Source of the DNA: Phytoseiulus persimilis
Lineage: Eukaryota; Arthropoda; Arachnida; Mesostigmata; Phytoseiidae
DNA length: 64,000 bases
Direction: 5' to 3'
Assembly (NCBI GenBank): GCA_037576195.1
Contig: CM075104.1
Span: forward strand, 1,990,775 to 2,054,774
Positions within the stretch are counted from its first letter, which is position 1, and every line of letters starts with the position of its first letter. The position numbers were made by a program, and so were the translations under genes. Below, one piece after another: positions 1 to 10,930 of this stretch. Below the pieces are notes generated by a model. The model did no database searches. It was not told the origin of the DNA and saw only the letters and a list, made by a program, of their open reading frames with translations.

Positions 1-1399
1 TGGAAATTGTTGTCTGATCGAAAGCAGTTGGAAATGATGGATTCTCTGGAGTCGCTGCCCTCACCCTGATCTCCAGATGAGATCCAACTCAGTACCCGAG
101 TGAACGATCCCTGCAACGAGCCCCGCGTCGACTGAGACCTACCGTGGCTATCCTTCGCAATATCCCAGGATCCTGTCTCTCATGCGCGAGGAGATCTCCA
201 ACATTCCAACTAGGACACGAACCAATACCTCACTACATTTCCAACGTGCGACCGTATAAACGCGACTGCGTTCTGAGTCGCGCTCAAGGTTGAACTCATG
301 AGGAGACAAAGGCGCTGCTCGGCTGCACTGCAGTCTTGTTGAATTGGTTCCCAGTGGAAACAACACTTCACCGGAAGTTCGTGATTCTTCTGGTTGCCCT
401 AGCTAGTAGTAGCTCCAGGACGCTCCACATGATTTGCCTCCGTTTATTGACGCAGTCCCACCTTTTGCCACTGCGCACATTCTCTTGACTTCCGCGCTTC
501 GAGTTTGGGTCCGTCTGTATTCCAGCCCAGCGTCCTGTTCACATGTCATACGGTCTGTTGTTGTCATTCACCCGTTTGCATTAGCTTGAGCGCAGCTTAA
601 GCACGCGCTTAGTCGCAATTAGTCGTCCCAAATGGGAACGTACGACTTTGCGTACCTCGTACACTGCAACGGCAATCGTGTTCGCCCGTCGGTTTGCTTG
701 ATAGCTTGATTGATTGCAATCTGGACTGATTGGAGTTCAGGAGGCATCAGCGGCTCGCCGTCGAGCAGAGGTTCATCATCCTAGACAGCCCTTAACGCAC
801 ACGTGGAGCTCACTCTGCCCCGATTCCCCGGACATGAGTCTCATCGTTAGCCGAACTGCCAAGCAAGCAGGCCCATCTGGGACTCCACATCCAGAGTTCT
901 TTCCGATGTTTTGGCCGTGATCAAAGTGCCGGAGAGGGGCATGATTCAACGTGAACAAGTTGGCGACAGCGGCGAAACGGTCGACAGTCAGCTGCGGGAG
1001 TCGCTCCTAGTTGTCTTGCACGCCGCTTTTCTCGAAGATTCCCCAGACTGCTCGGTACTTTCAAACGGGAATGTTCTAGCCTGCCAAGTACGGAGCCAGT
1101 CTCCGAGAGATCCAGTTCCGAATTTCGCTCTCTTCCTTCTTTCATCTTCGCTCTGTTTCGGTATTTCACGCTGAGCATCATAGAAGGGGTGGATCTTGTG
1201 TACCTGGCGCGCAATTGTTTAGAACGGTGGTTCTCAACTTTTTTGAGCCTTCTCACTGTAGAGGAAAGCAGTCGTGGATCGTGGCCCATGAACTCCGTCA
1301 CAAGGTCCGATTGAGGAGACGACGGAATCCCGTTCGCAATTCGTTGATGGAGTTCATCAGGACTTCCGAAGGGCCATCGAGTTTTAAAATGACTATATA
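1..1399. other. No recognisable gene
   Basis: Only short, mutually overlapping open frames of up to about 126 codons are present. None has a domain, a sensible composition or a partner exon that I recognise. I see no repeat structure. It may be the 3' flank of the broken gene that follows on the minus strand. Confidence 0.5.
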
Positions 1400-2919
1400 T
1401 TAAACGAGACCCTCCTCAATTTCGGGTGAGAGTCCAAGCTCTTGCACCATGACGTGCCCCTCCCCCCGGAAAATTTCCAATGCCCCCCAAGAATCCGCCG
1501 TGGCTTCTTTTGGACTACATGCCTCAAATCTGAGAATGATTTGCTCAGAACATTCGACGACTTTTTGTAACATCCGACATCTGTGAGTTAGGGAGCCCAC
1601 AGGAAAATTACGCCGCGCTGAAACTTGAAGCTCGCTCGATTTTATTTGAGGACGCTTGTTGTTCGAACGAATCATCCGGGACCGCTGCAGAATTCACGGA
1701 TCGATGATTTCGAATGTATGGTCAACGTTGTAGTGATCTCTTGTCCCGGAATATTCTCGAAAGGCATCGCTCCCGTTTGAATTTTCGATCCCCAAGGTAT
1801 TTCCTTCGAGAGCTCTCATGATATGGCAAGCAGTCTCGAACCTGACCACATTATTCGTGAAGAAGAGAGCGGATGCTGTGAACTGGGAAATGACCAACGG
1901 ATCCATCTCGCCCTCCTCAGCATTGTGCAGGAGGCCCTCGCAGGCGTGGATGATCTTGAGGCAATCGGCGCCACGACTTCCGATCTGAGCTGTAGCAGAA
2001 GCGACCCAAGACGCCCGATCCATCATGTGTCCCGCCGATGCTGAAGCTGACACAGACGCAAGAAGCTTGCCCTGGGCCCATTTAGCTCCGAAACCGAACG
2101 AATTGCTGATTATGGAGAGCCAATATCCTCGCGCCTCCCGTTCCACCAAACTGATACTCTGACTGTGTCTACCCCGATCTGCCAGTTCATAAATGCTCCG
2201 GCCGGCTCCGTAGATGCCCGCGGTGCCTGCTGTATGAGCCGAGGCGTAGAGGATCGGTCCTGCGATAGGAACGAACAGAGACGCGACATTCAAGGCATTG
2301 GCCCCAAAGAGAGTACTGTGATAGTGCCGTCGAGAGCGTTCACCCCTTGTGAGCTCAAGCTGCACGCGTTCGATTCGCCGAAAGTCAGCTCGGCCTGATT
2401 TTCAGGGTCAGCCGTGTAGACTCCGTCTTTCGGGAAGCAATAACTGCACGCCGGGAGCCTCTCCTGTTTCACCCATTCGCACCAACTGGCGTACACTCTG
2501 GCGTGGGAATCTACGAAAACGCACGAGTCCAACGACGATTTTAGAGGTTTCGCTTTGAAAATGGGGAACGTATGGGTTCGCTCCCCGATACGAGCGATGA
2601 TGTGGATGCAAGAAAAATCAATTCCCTCGCTATCGAACTCGGAAGCCTCCCGAAGCCTCTCGGCGATCTCTTTGACAAGCTGGAGTTTCTCCCCCGAGTA
2701 ACCGGTGCGCTCGTTCTCATCCGAGGGAAGTTCGCTAGGTGGACCAAGGAGGCCGTAACCAATCTTTCTCATCAGGATTATCGATTCTCCGGGCTTGATC
2801 TCATCCCATAACCGATCACCGAGCAGTGAGTAGTAGAGCTGTTGCTCCCTGAGAGCTTCCTTTTTCCACTCGTCTGGCATTTCGCTATCGATCGCCCCAG
2901 CGTCCTCTGTTTTCTATAG
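1400..2919 (-). pseudogene. DUF4781-domain protein gene, broken
   Basis: Three adjacent minus-strand frames together read as one protein of about 500 residues resembling the DUF4781 family, which is of unknown function. The first (2290-2880) holds YGLLGPP, the block FVDSHARVYASWCEW, and CSYCFPKDGVYTADP. The second (1694-2365) holds the hydrophobic FVPIAGPILYASA, then YGAGRSIYELADRGRHSQSI and EARGYWL, all as in the family. The third (1400-1693) would be the C-terminus. Frames one and two overlap; the switch falls at a four-base C run (2302-2305, G on the coding strand), where one extra base would restore the family order. Frames two and three are in phase and separated only by TGA at 1694-1696. 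Upstream of the ATG at 2880 the frame stays open to a stop that overlaps a possible AG splice acceptor near 2919, so earlier exons may exist. The domain call is from memory of the family. Confidence 0.72.
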
Positions 2920-5900
2920 TCCTCACAACATAAGGAGCCGGGTTCTGATCCTCAGACTCGGACGCCAGTGAATCAGACAATCAATATTCCGAAACGCTTC
3001 GATGAATCGCCGATCGCTGCGCCCCCTGAATCGATGACCATGCCCTCACTGGCTCGATGGGGAGAGATGAGCGCTCAACGATACTCGTCCATAAGTCGGG
3101 GATTCCGGCAAGCGTTGATGTGCTCCGACGCCAGAAACGGCTCATGCGCCTCTTCGAGGCGAGTACCATCTGCAATGAAGTTATCAGCTCGATTGAATGC
3201 TTGAACTCGATAATCTGTGGATTAATGGAAACATGTGCTCATCCGCGTTTGGATGACGGAGCCTCGCGAGCGAAATCCGCTAGAGGTGGTGTCGAGGGAT
3301 TCGATATTTAGAGCTTCAAAGAAACAAGGGCTTCCGCTCAGGGTCCTGATTTCACTCAATGCAAGGGGAGCGATAAGGTTTCAGAGAGGACATCAGCCCT
3401 CGACACTGGCTTCAGTCGATTATTCGAGGGAATCTCCATGGAGTCGGAGCCGATTTTTGAAAGTAACCACTTAGGCCAGGGCCGAGTTCAAGTGGAAGAT
3501 ATGATGAGAGGATCTCCCGGGAAATCAATCCCCGAATCCAGGAAGCTGTTTTTCGGGGGTATTCGGCCGTTCTGCGATTGTGAGGAAGCTGCGTAATTCG
3601 ATGAGTCGATCATGGATACAACCGCTGTTTGGACGCAGGCCGTTCAGACGTCGCGAGCGTTGCTGTGGATTAGCTGAATGCGACTCGGCAGATTATCAAA
3701 CAGATCGGACATCACACGCGGAAGCAATTTCTCCTCTGTCTTCGGCCGGTGTTTATTTGGGTTATGACATTTGACGGATCTCAGTCCGGATATCCGTGCT
3801 GGTTGCGCGATAGCCCCGGCACCATTGCAAGTAAGGCAGCACGAACTCAGCCGTTGCGATTCCACTCCGGCAAGAATGATGTTCTTCCTTGGAACGTACC
3901 TCGAAGTGGAAGCAAGATTCGATCTGATCTTAGAACTGGGGCTGCTTCCAAGTGGCACCGTCCGGCAACCCACCAGCGTTTTGACGCAAGCCATCGGAAG
4001 TCCCTCCGACCTTTTCAACACCCACGGAAAATTTCCTGTTATCCACCAACCAACGGGAATTCGGGTGCTGTATGATCTATTTGACGAGTCGAGATGAACG
4101 CCTTCGAAAACTGATGAGTTCGGGGAGCAAACAATCATCCATGGAGACACCGAAACGGGAAGTTTTCAAGAAGTGTGGAAAGTGCCCAAGCTTCGCAGGC
4201 TCACGAATCAACTCATCACTAGTCGCTGCTGCACTATGTGGCCAAACTCATGCCATGGGTCACTCTTCAGTCCGCTCCCATTGATTCTACGCGACAGGAG
4301 TTGATCCACACCGTCACTGAATGGGAACAGTCCTTGACCCACTTGCGCTCCTATTTGTTATTCTTCACTGCCATTCACGCGTCAAGGTAGCAAAAAAGTT
4401 CGAGAGCTCCTCAGCATTCACGCCTGTCACAACTATCGCATCACAAGTTCATTCCGGCCGCGGTCCAGCGTAAATTCACAGGTTTCCAGAGCAGGAGTAG
4501 AATCCAGATATTCAGAGATCCTCAGAACCGGAAACAGATTTCGAACGATGCTCTGTCAGTTGCAGACGCCCTAGTGCATGGAAGCAGCTCTTGTTTAGTG
4601 CGCTCTCTCCGCAGTGACTCGGTGGATGACGTCATCACCACACGCTCTCAACGAAAGCGAAATTCGAATGGGTTGCCCGGAATCAGGGAAAGATGAAGTT
4701 ATTTCTATGGCGTGGCGCAAGAGATATCGGTTTCTCGAAAGAATGGAGCGAACGACACGGAAAGAGCGGAGGAGACCCAGTTCAACTATCAACTCGATGG
4801 TAGTTTTCAACGTTCATTTCCACTCCCCAACCGAGAGCAGAGAATGAGTTACCCGTTACCGTTACTCGGATCAATCACAGCTCCACCCAATGGGAGGATC
4901 AATGAGCAACCCTAAGCTGCTCACATCACTCAACGATGACCAGTGAGGACTCTCCAAGCATTTTCAAAAACTAGACTGCCACGTTTCTGACAGTGCTGGG
5001 AAATATGGCTCTGAACTCAACATTTGGGCTTGATCGCTCGAATGGGTCTTCGGTCACCCCCGAAGCCCCCGACTGTTGCCCCCGAGATTCATCTATTCCA
5101 TGATTGGGGCGGGACTTATGACGAAAGGGATCATGTGTGCGTATGGAAGATCGGAATGGATTCAAGGAGCAGGGTTCCAAATCGAACTCTATTGCGGCGT
5201 TGAATCGGAGCTGCAACGAGCTCGACGGAAGCGCCGATTGGCGTGGAACATTTCTCCATCGTCCTTTTCATTCCCACTTCTTCACGTCACGGAATCTGTC
5301 AAATCTGTCGTCAAGCCGAGGCGCTCCATCCTGGCTCGAAACTCCCCGATAAGAGTGAGAGCATGACGCCGACATCCTTGAACCTCATCATCGTTGTCGG
5401 TGGCCAGACCTCGACAAGCTTCCGTGGAATTTGTCACTGCAAAGATTCGGGTTATTGGCTCGTCCTGCAACCGATGTCCCAGAATCAACATCGCAATCGC
5501 ACATTCGAAAGCAATGGAACCCCTCAGGGAGATATATTATTTTTGCGCCATTATCGGAATCGCCCTATTTTTTCGCAGCTGACGCGAATTCCGTCACGAT
5601 GCCGCTGGTCTCCCCGGAATTCAAGTTCGGACGACGGGTTCAGATGCATTGTTCCAGATACTGGTGCAGCAAAGTTTTTTCCTATGGAACAGAGGCACCC
5701 GAATCATGTGCCTTTCCGAATCGATCCCGATTCCGCTCCTTATGCTTCAAGAACCGAAAATGTATACATGGCCATGATATCACGTCGTCAGCCGAGTACT
5801 TGCTTAGGATCTCAAGCAATATTATGTACCGTCTGAAAGTCAAAGAGCGAATGATGCTCGCATTCCTCCTCGAACCGTCTGGAAGCCCCAGGCCCTGCCG

Positions 5901-8783
5901 GTGATATCCGGGACTTACTGTGAGAATCACATCGTTCCGACCCTTCCAAAATTGACCGCTTGTCGATCGTTGCACATGCTGCGGCGTTACTGCTGCACAC
6001 ACGATAGGGCGACGTGCGCACGTTATTCGGTACATTTCCAGCAGCGTGAATACTGAGGGCCGCCGAGCTTTGAACGGCGCACCGTAGGAGGGGAAAAACT
6101 GGACATCTTCGACTCCGGCTTGGTCGACTTGCATCGGAGATCCTCCGGGACATTTCCTGGACTCACGGGGATCGCTCTGACCACAACGGATGACTTGGGC
6201 CCTCCGCGGGATGGGGAGACTTTCTTGGGGGCGACACGCGAATGGAGGATCAATGATGATCTTGTTAAACACCAGTTGGAATCCGAAGATCGCGAGTACT
6301 GGCTTGTTTGAACCGCTCGCTACAGTCGCCACAGTCCTTTCGGCTATGGATGATTTCCGTAATGGGTGACGGACTCGAGGATGGCCCGCCCTGATAATCT
6401 TTACCTCTCAATTTCCTCGTCGGTTCCTAGGGTTGTTCATAGCACAAGAACAGATACGGATGTGCAGCCGTATATGACGAAATGTATCTTGGTCGCTGGG
6501 TTTCGGCAGCGGAACCAGCCTCCCCATTTTCCAACGCGCTAGGTTCGGCTCCATTGGGTGCCACCCACCATTGTTCCGAAGACGGATCGCCATCTGATCT
6601 TGTGTATGCTTGGAACTCTTGTCGTGACGCCGTCTGGACTCAGCGCCTCACGGTGAGATGTGCGTTTGGCAGCAAGTTCAACGCCTCCAGCTTCGATTGG
6701 TAGGATCTACGTTCCTGGCACTCACATACGCTCCAGAGTGAAGAGCCAGCTCATTGTGAAGCTCATTCCATGCAATTTTCCCCCTCAGATCGGGCGCCGT
6801 ATGTTCGGTATGTCGGCCAGCTATTGAAATGCTTGCTAGCAGGGCGAATCATTCCCTCATCAACTGGTAGACTTTGGTTGTATTTGATCGTCCATTCAAA
6901 TGGTCTCAAGAAATATACCTTCGTCCAAGTTCCTCAGAAGGTAAGCGATGTACTGATGATCACAAGATGGTTCTACGAGCTCGTTGTCCTTCCAGTTCTG
7001 AGCTCCGACTCTGAAGGGTGACTGTAGCCGTCCGCACAGTGCTCGGAGGCATTGGTGACGATTCGACTATGAGTTGTCGTGCCTCCAAGATTGCTGAGAG
7101 GAGTGCTACCTTCTTTCGGGAGGACGCTGAATATCGACGAGGATGTTTGAGCCCGGAACGAAACTAGTGTTTTGGACTGCTTCCGAAAAAATGTTGAGTC
7201 GGGGTGAAGTCCCATTCGGAACAGGAATTCTCGTGGGGGATACCGTCCTTTCTTGCATTTCATGACGACGTGTGTGTCGGCTCCAGCTCTCCCGTATGTG
7301 TTGCAGTTTACGTCGATAGACGGATCGCAGCTACGTCGTATCGCTCCACAGGCCAGAAACGGTCATTTCTGGTGACATTGAGCGATACATGGCTAATGGA
7401 GCAGCCCGAATGACTCGGTAGATGTTCCACAGAACGACGTTGGTGCGCAGGGGGGAGGAGAAGTCGAAGCCGACATGGAGTCGAAGAGATCTCGATAACC
7501 TAGTGGATAGGCTTTACAACCCCACGTTGAATTTCCATTCGAAGATCCCTCCAGGGGATACGATAGATCGCGAGACCGTGTCTACGAGTCGATTCTCGCG
7601 CCCAACTGCGAGCAGAGTAAAGTTGTAATGTATTCGATTTTTCCGGTGGAGCTGAGTCTCCGTGAGGCAGATGAGCTCAAGCGAAGCCGCGGACCGGGCC
7701 GAGAAGTCCCACACGCTGCCAAACCTAGCACACGAAGATTCAAATCGGACCAAGCTGGTTCGAGGTATCCTTCTGAATACGTTCCATTTGGGTTGGTGAA
7801 GGCCACTGAGAATCATCGGACGGAATCGGTGGATATCTGGCAGAGTCGGCTCCTTCCCCCTGACTTTGACCACTGAGTTCCAAGATCCGCGTGCGATACC
7901 CAGACCGTCAAAAATTGGGCATCCGCTCTTCGCTGTGGCTAGAGCGAGACGACCAAGCCGAGCCCTGATATCTTCTAGCCGAGGAGAAGCTGCCATAGAG
8001 GCAACGAGCTTTCCGTCGAACGAGCAACTTCGAGCCTCGCGTCTGAGGAATCGCCGACGATGGACAACCCGTGCTCTCGAGCTCTGTGATCCGGAAAAGT
8101 GACTGGGCGTAAGTGCTCCCCCTAATCGATTTTCCCGGGGCGTCAATGTCCATGTCTCCCATCGAGGTATCCATCTCGATACGTTCTACTATCACCTCAA
8201 CGTCCATATTGAGTTCCTGCGTAGGGGAAGTCAAGATCCACTTCGGTCATGTCTGTCGGGCTCCACCAGCTCGTGAGCGCTCCTCTGGACCCGGTAGGTT
8301 CCACAAATCGGAACGGAGGACAAAAGTGAGACAGGGCGGTGGATGTGGTACCAGGGACCTTTACTGATTGTTAGGAAAATTGTTCAACCTCATTCTATGA
8401 GTCGGCCCTGTTACCGCCGCACTTGACGACGCACATCCCCGCGGTTCCCCGTGGGTCAACCATCCTCACACTCTGGGCCAGATGCCGACGAAGATGGAAG
8501 GGTCCGAGTTGGTATCGACTGTTGGGTACCTTGCTTGAGTAAGGAACGGGTGAAGACCACCTGAGTGACAACGAAGTTGATGGGAGATATTCCACAAAGC
8601 TGACCATGCCAGTGCTTCTATTCAAAAATTCCAACTAACAAGCAAAGTTTCAGAAGTGCGGCTCCACTTTCGGATCGAATGGATGCGGATCGGGAAGAGG
8701 ACCGCGAAGCTTGGATCAAGTCAACCGACTTTTCGGCAAATGGGCAGATCAAGTATATATATGAATATGTACATAGGTACATA
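2920..8783. other. Unassigned sequence
   Basis: There are many short open frames on both strands, the longest 216 codons (minus, 5682-6332), without domains I can name. A DTGA tetrapeptide occurs near 5660 (+) and a CLTET pentapeptide near 7660-7680 (-). Both could be traces of retroelement protease or endonuclease, but no flanking motifs support them. No tandem or inverted repeat was seen. Confidence 0.4.
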
Positions 8784-9165
8784 CAGAGTGGTCATCTCAT
8801 GTCGGGGACTTTCTCAACCTCTCTTCTTGTCCTCATAACTCGGTGGGGAATGAACCGATTCTGGGAGTTCTCTTTGCGATCAGTAGCTGAAAGGATGGCG
8901 CAACTTCTCTGTCCGAATCGGCGTGGAAGTCATTCGGTCTACAATCGGGTTCTGTAGAGCGGCTCAGAGATTGGCTTTTTTCCTACTTTTCTCGAAAAAC
9001 CAAAGGAAAAACTTCTGAAGTCAACCGATCGGCTTCGGGATTGCGAGGCTCGACTCGGGATGGGGTGCTGCTCAAAAGCCTGGAAACTCCAGATTCCTAG
9101 TTCATTGTCAGGTACTGTGAGAAGAACGAACGATCGTTTCAACCTTGACGTCAGGAGCTGACCCC
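8784..9165 (+). repeat. Partial copy of the long-TIR element seen whole at 47647-48513
   Basis: The sequence begins CAGAGTGGTC just after a TA dinucleotide and aligns by eye, with many substitutions, to 47647-48030. Shared blocks include the opening GTGGTCAT, a stretch around a GGATGGCGCA-like core, the run CTTCTGAA-TC-ACCGATCG, GGATGCTGCTCAAA-like text, and a final CGCTTCAACCT-like segment. Only the left arm and part of the central loop are present. I found no matching right arm downstream, so this is a truncated or half-deleted copy. Confidence 0.6.
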
Positions 9166-9399
9166 TCAACGAAACGCGTCAGACCTAGGAGCTTTCGGAT
9201 GGATAGAAGCCTGATTGTTCACTATATGCTCGTCTGCTTCTCTCTTTGGCGCACTCTGGCTGTTTTCGTGCTCAAATCCTCTTTGTGTGTGATAAAGTGT
9301 GTCCCATAACTCCAGAATATTGTCTCAATCAAGTCGCTTCGACTGCCAACCATGATTGCTTTCCCGCAGAATGAATCTTTGCTACTGGGGTGAATCTCG

Positions 9400-10930
9400 C
9401 TGCGGCGAATGATGCGAGACCCTCGGAGATTGTGAACCTTCTCCGAGCGGCGAACAGTCAGGATATCGTTGAAATTGAAGAATGTGAGGAACTTTTCGAC
9501 TCACGTTACTTTGACAAAGAATTCGAGCCCGCCTTCGACTATTGAACGGGAGGAGCAGAGCATGAAATTCTCAGCTATGAGTACATCTACGAAGTACTCG
9601 ACTAGAGAGACTCGCACCCGAAGTGGAGTTTCAGCTCTTCACAGAACAAGTTCACGAGAGTAAGGGACTCATCTTACCTCACGAGTTTCCGCGAATACAG
9701 AGACAACATGGGAACCCATCGAGAGAGCTACCGGTGCATCGCTCGGTGCTGCAAGAAATGTTCGATGCCGCACGTGCTCGCGGAATGATCGTTCACGATC
9801 GTACCATCAGGATGTGAGCATTGCAGGAAGGCAGGGAACTTGAGTTGATCACCTCCACAGCATCGCACTTCTGGGTCGCCCGATGGAAGAATATGTATCG
9901 CATTAATTCCCGCAAAACTGTGAGGTTTATCACGATAAATTACCAAGGTGAAGGGGAGAAAATGGAGAAGCAGGTGGAGGAATTCGTCGAAGAACACAGT
10001 GGCCATATTCATGGGGAGTTCGAACCCGAAGAATTATTCAACACTGACCACTCAGGTTTCAATCATATTGCACGAGCCAACCGCACCTTGTCGCACACGG
10101 GCGAACGGATCACTCGAGTTACGGTGAACGCGCTAGGACCGTTAACCCACAGCTTCACCATCCAGCCTCTTCTCAACATGGATTGATGCTTCGTCGGTAA
10201 ACTCTACATGAATTTTCAAGAAGTGATCGACGACTTCGGTCCACGTGTAGCCAAAGCGGTCCACACGTTCTCGATTCCCTGCGTCACGTGTTCAAAATCC
10301 AGGAAGCTTACCAAGGAACTAGTGGAACACCGGAGCTAAACCGTGTCCAAAGAAGCGGTCGATGGGCTGCTCGACGAACAATGCTTGCTCAATGTGGACT
10401 CTTGAGGCGGTTACAAAGATCAGGAGCTATACCAAATCCCGCATAGAAACGTAGTGGTGAAAGTCTTCCCCAAGTGTTTCCCCAGTATTGTGCAGCCATT
10501 GGTTCTGTATTGTTCCCGCCGATGGAAAGATTTCGCGAAGAGAATCACGGAGCAATGTATCTTCCTTCAAATTCGTTTTGACCAGAGACTGGGCATCCCA
10601 AGGATGCAGAGGTCGATTCATAACCGACATCAGTATCTCTCATTCAGACAAATGTGGCTCGGTGGGTGGAGGATGGCGAATTTCGAAGTCCCGGACATCG
10701 AATTCCAAAGTCTGGATGAAATGTTGTTCAGATTCAGAGGCGGCTGTACAACGCCAGTTTGCAGCCAAGTCCCATGCATCGTATGTTTCTATCGAAGGTG
10801 CGATTGAGAGAGTGACCCAGGGTGAAATCTTCCCGAGCGCTATCGAACGCCGTAAGTAGCGAACCTCTTCCCAAGGTGGGGAAAGTTGAAAACTTGTTCG
10901 TTCACCCGGAAGGAGAAGGCTTATCACTCT
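9400..10930 (+). pseudogene. Relic DDE transposase (Tc1/pogo-like, CENPB-type HTH)
   Basis: The plus-strand frames read as a decayed transposase of an invertebrate DDE family. In order I see an N-terminal HPKWSF-like block and a helix-turn-helix-like segment FWVARWKNMYRINSRKTVRF (about 9870-9930). Then comes FNTDHSGFNH, with the likely first catalytic aspartate, followed by RTLSHTGERITRVTVNAL and HSFTIQPLL, all in the 9821-10186 frame. After a TGA at 10184 the frame continues with a TCSKSRKLTKELVEH block, then LLNVDS with the likely second aspartate, then IVQPLVLYCSRRWKDFAKRI (about 10490-10550). At least four in-frame stops and one or more frameshifts break it. No terminal inverted repeats were identified. 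Assignment to pogo rather than another Tc1-related group is uncertain. Confidence 0.68.

Noticed and set aside
5600-5720. DTGA motif as a retroviral-type aspartic protease
   Set aside because: A single tetrapeptide; no convincing reverse transcriptase follows on that strand and the frame is interrupted.
5682-6332. 216-codon minus-strand frame as a gene
   Set aside because: Composition and lack of any family motif look like chance; overlapping plus-strand frames are equally long.
7514-8146. Minus frame containing CLTET as a LINE endonuclease
   Set aside because: Only this pentapeptide fits; no GDFN-type or later endonuclease motif could be read nearby.
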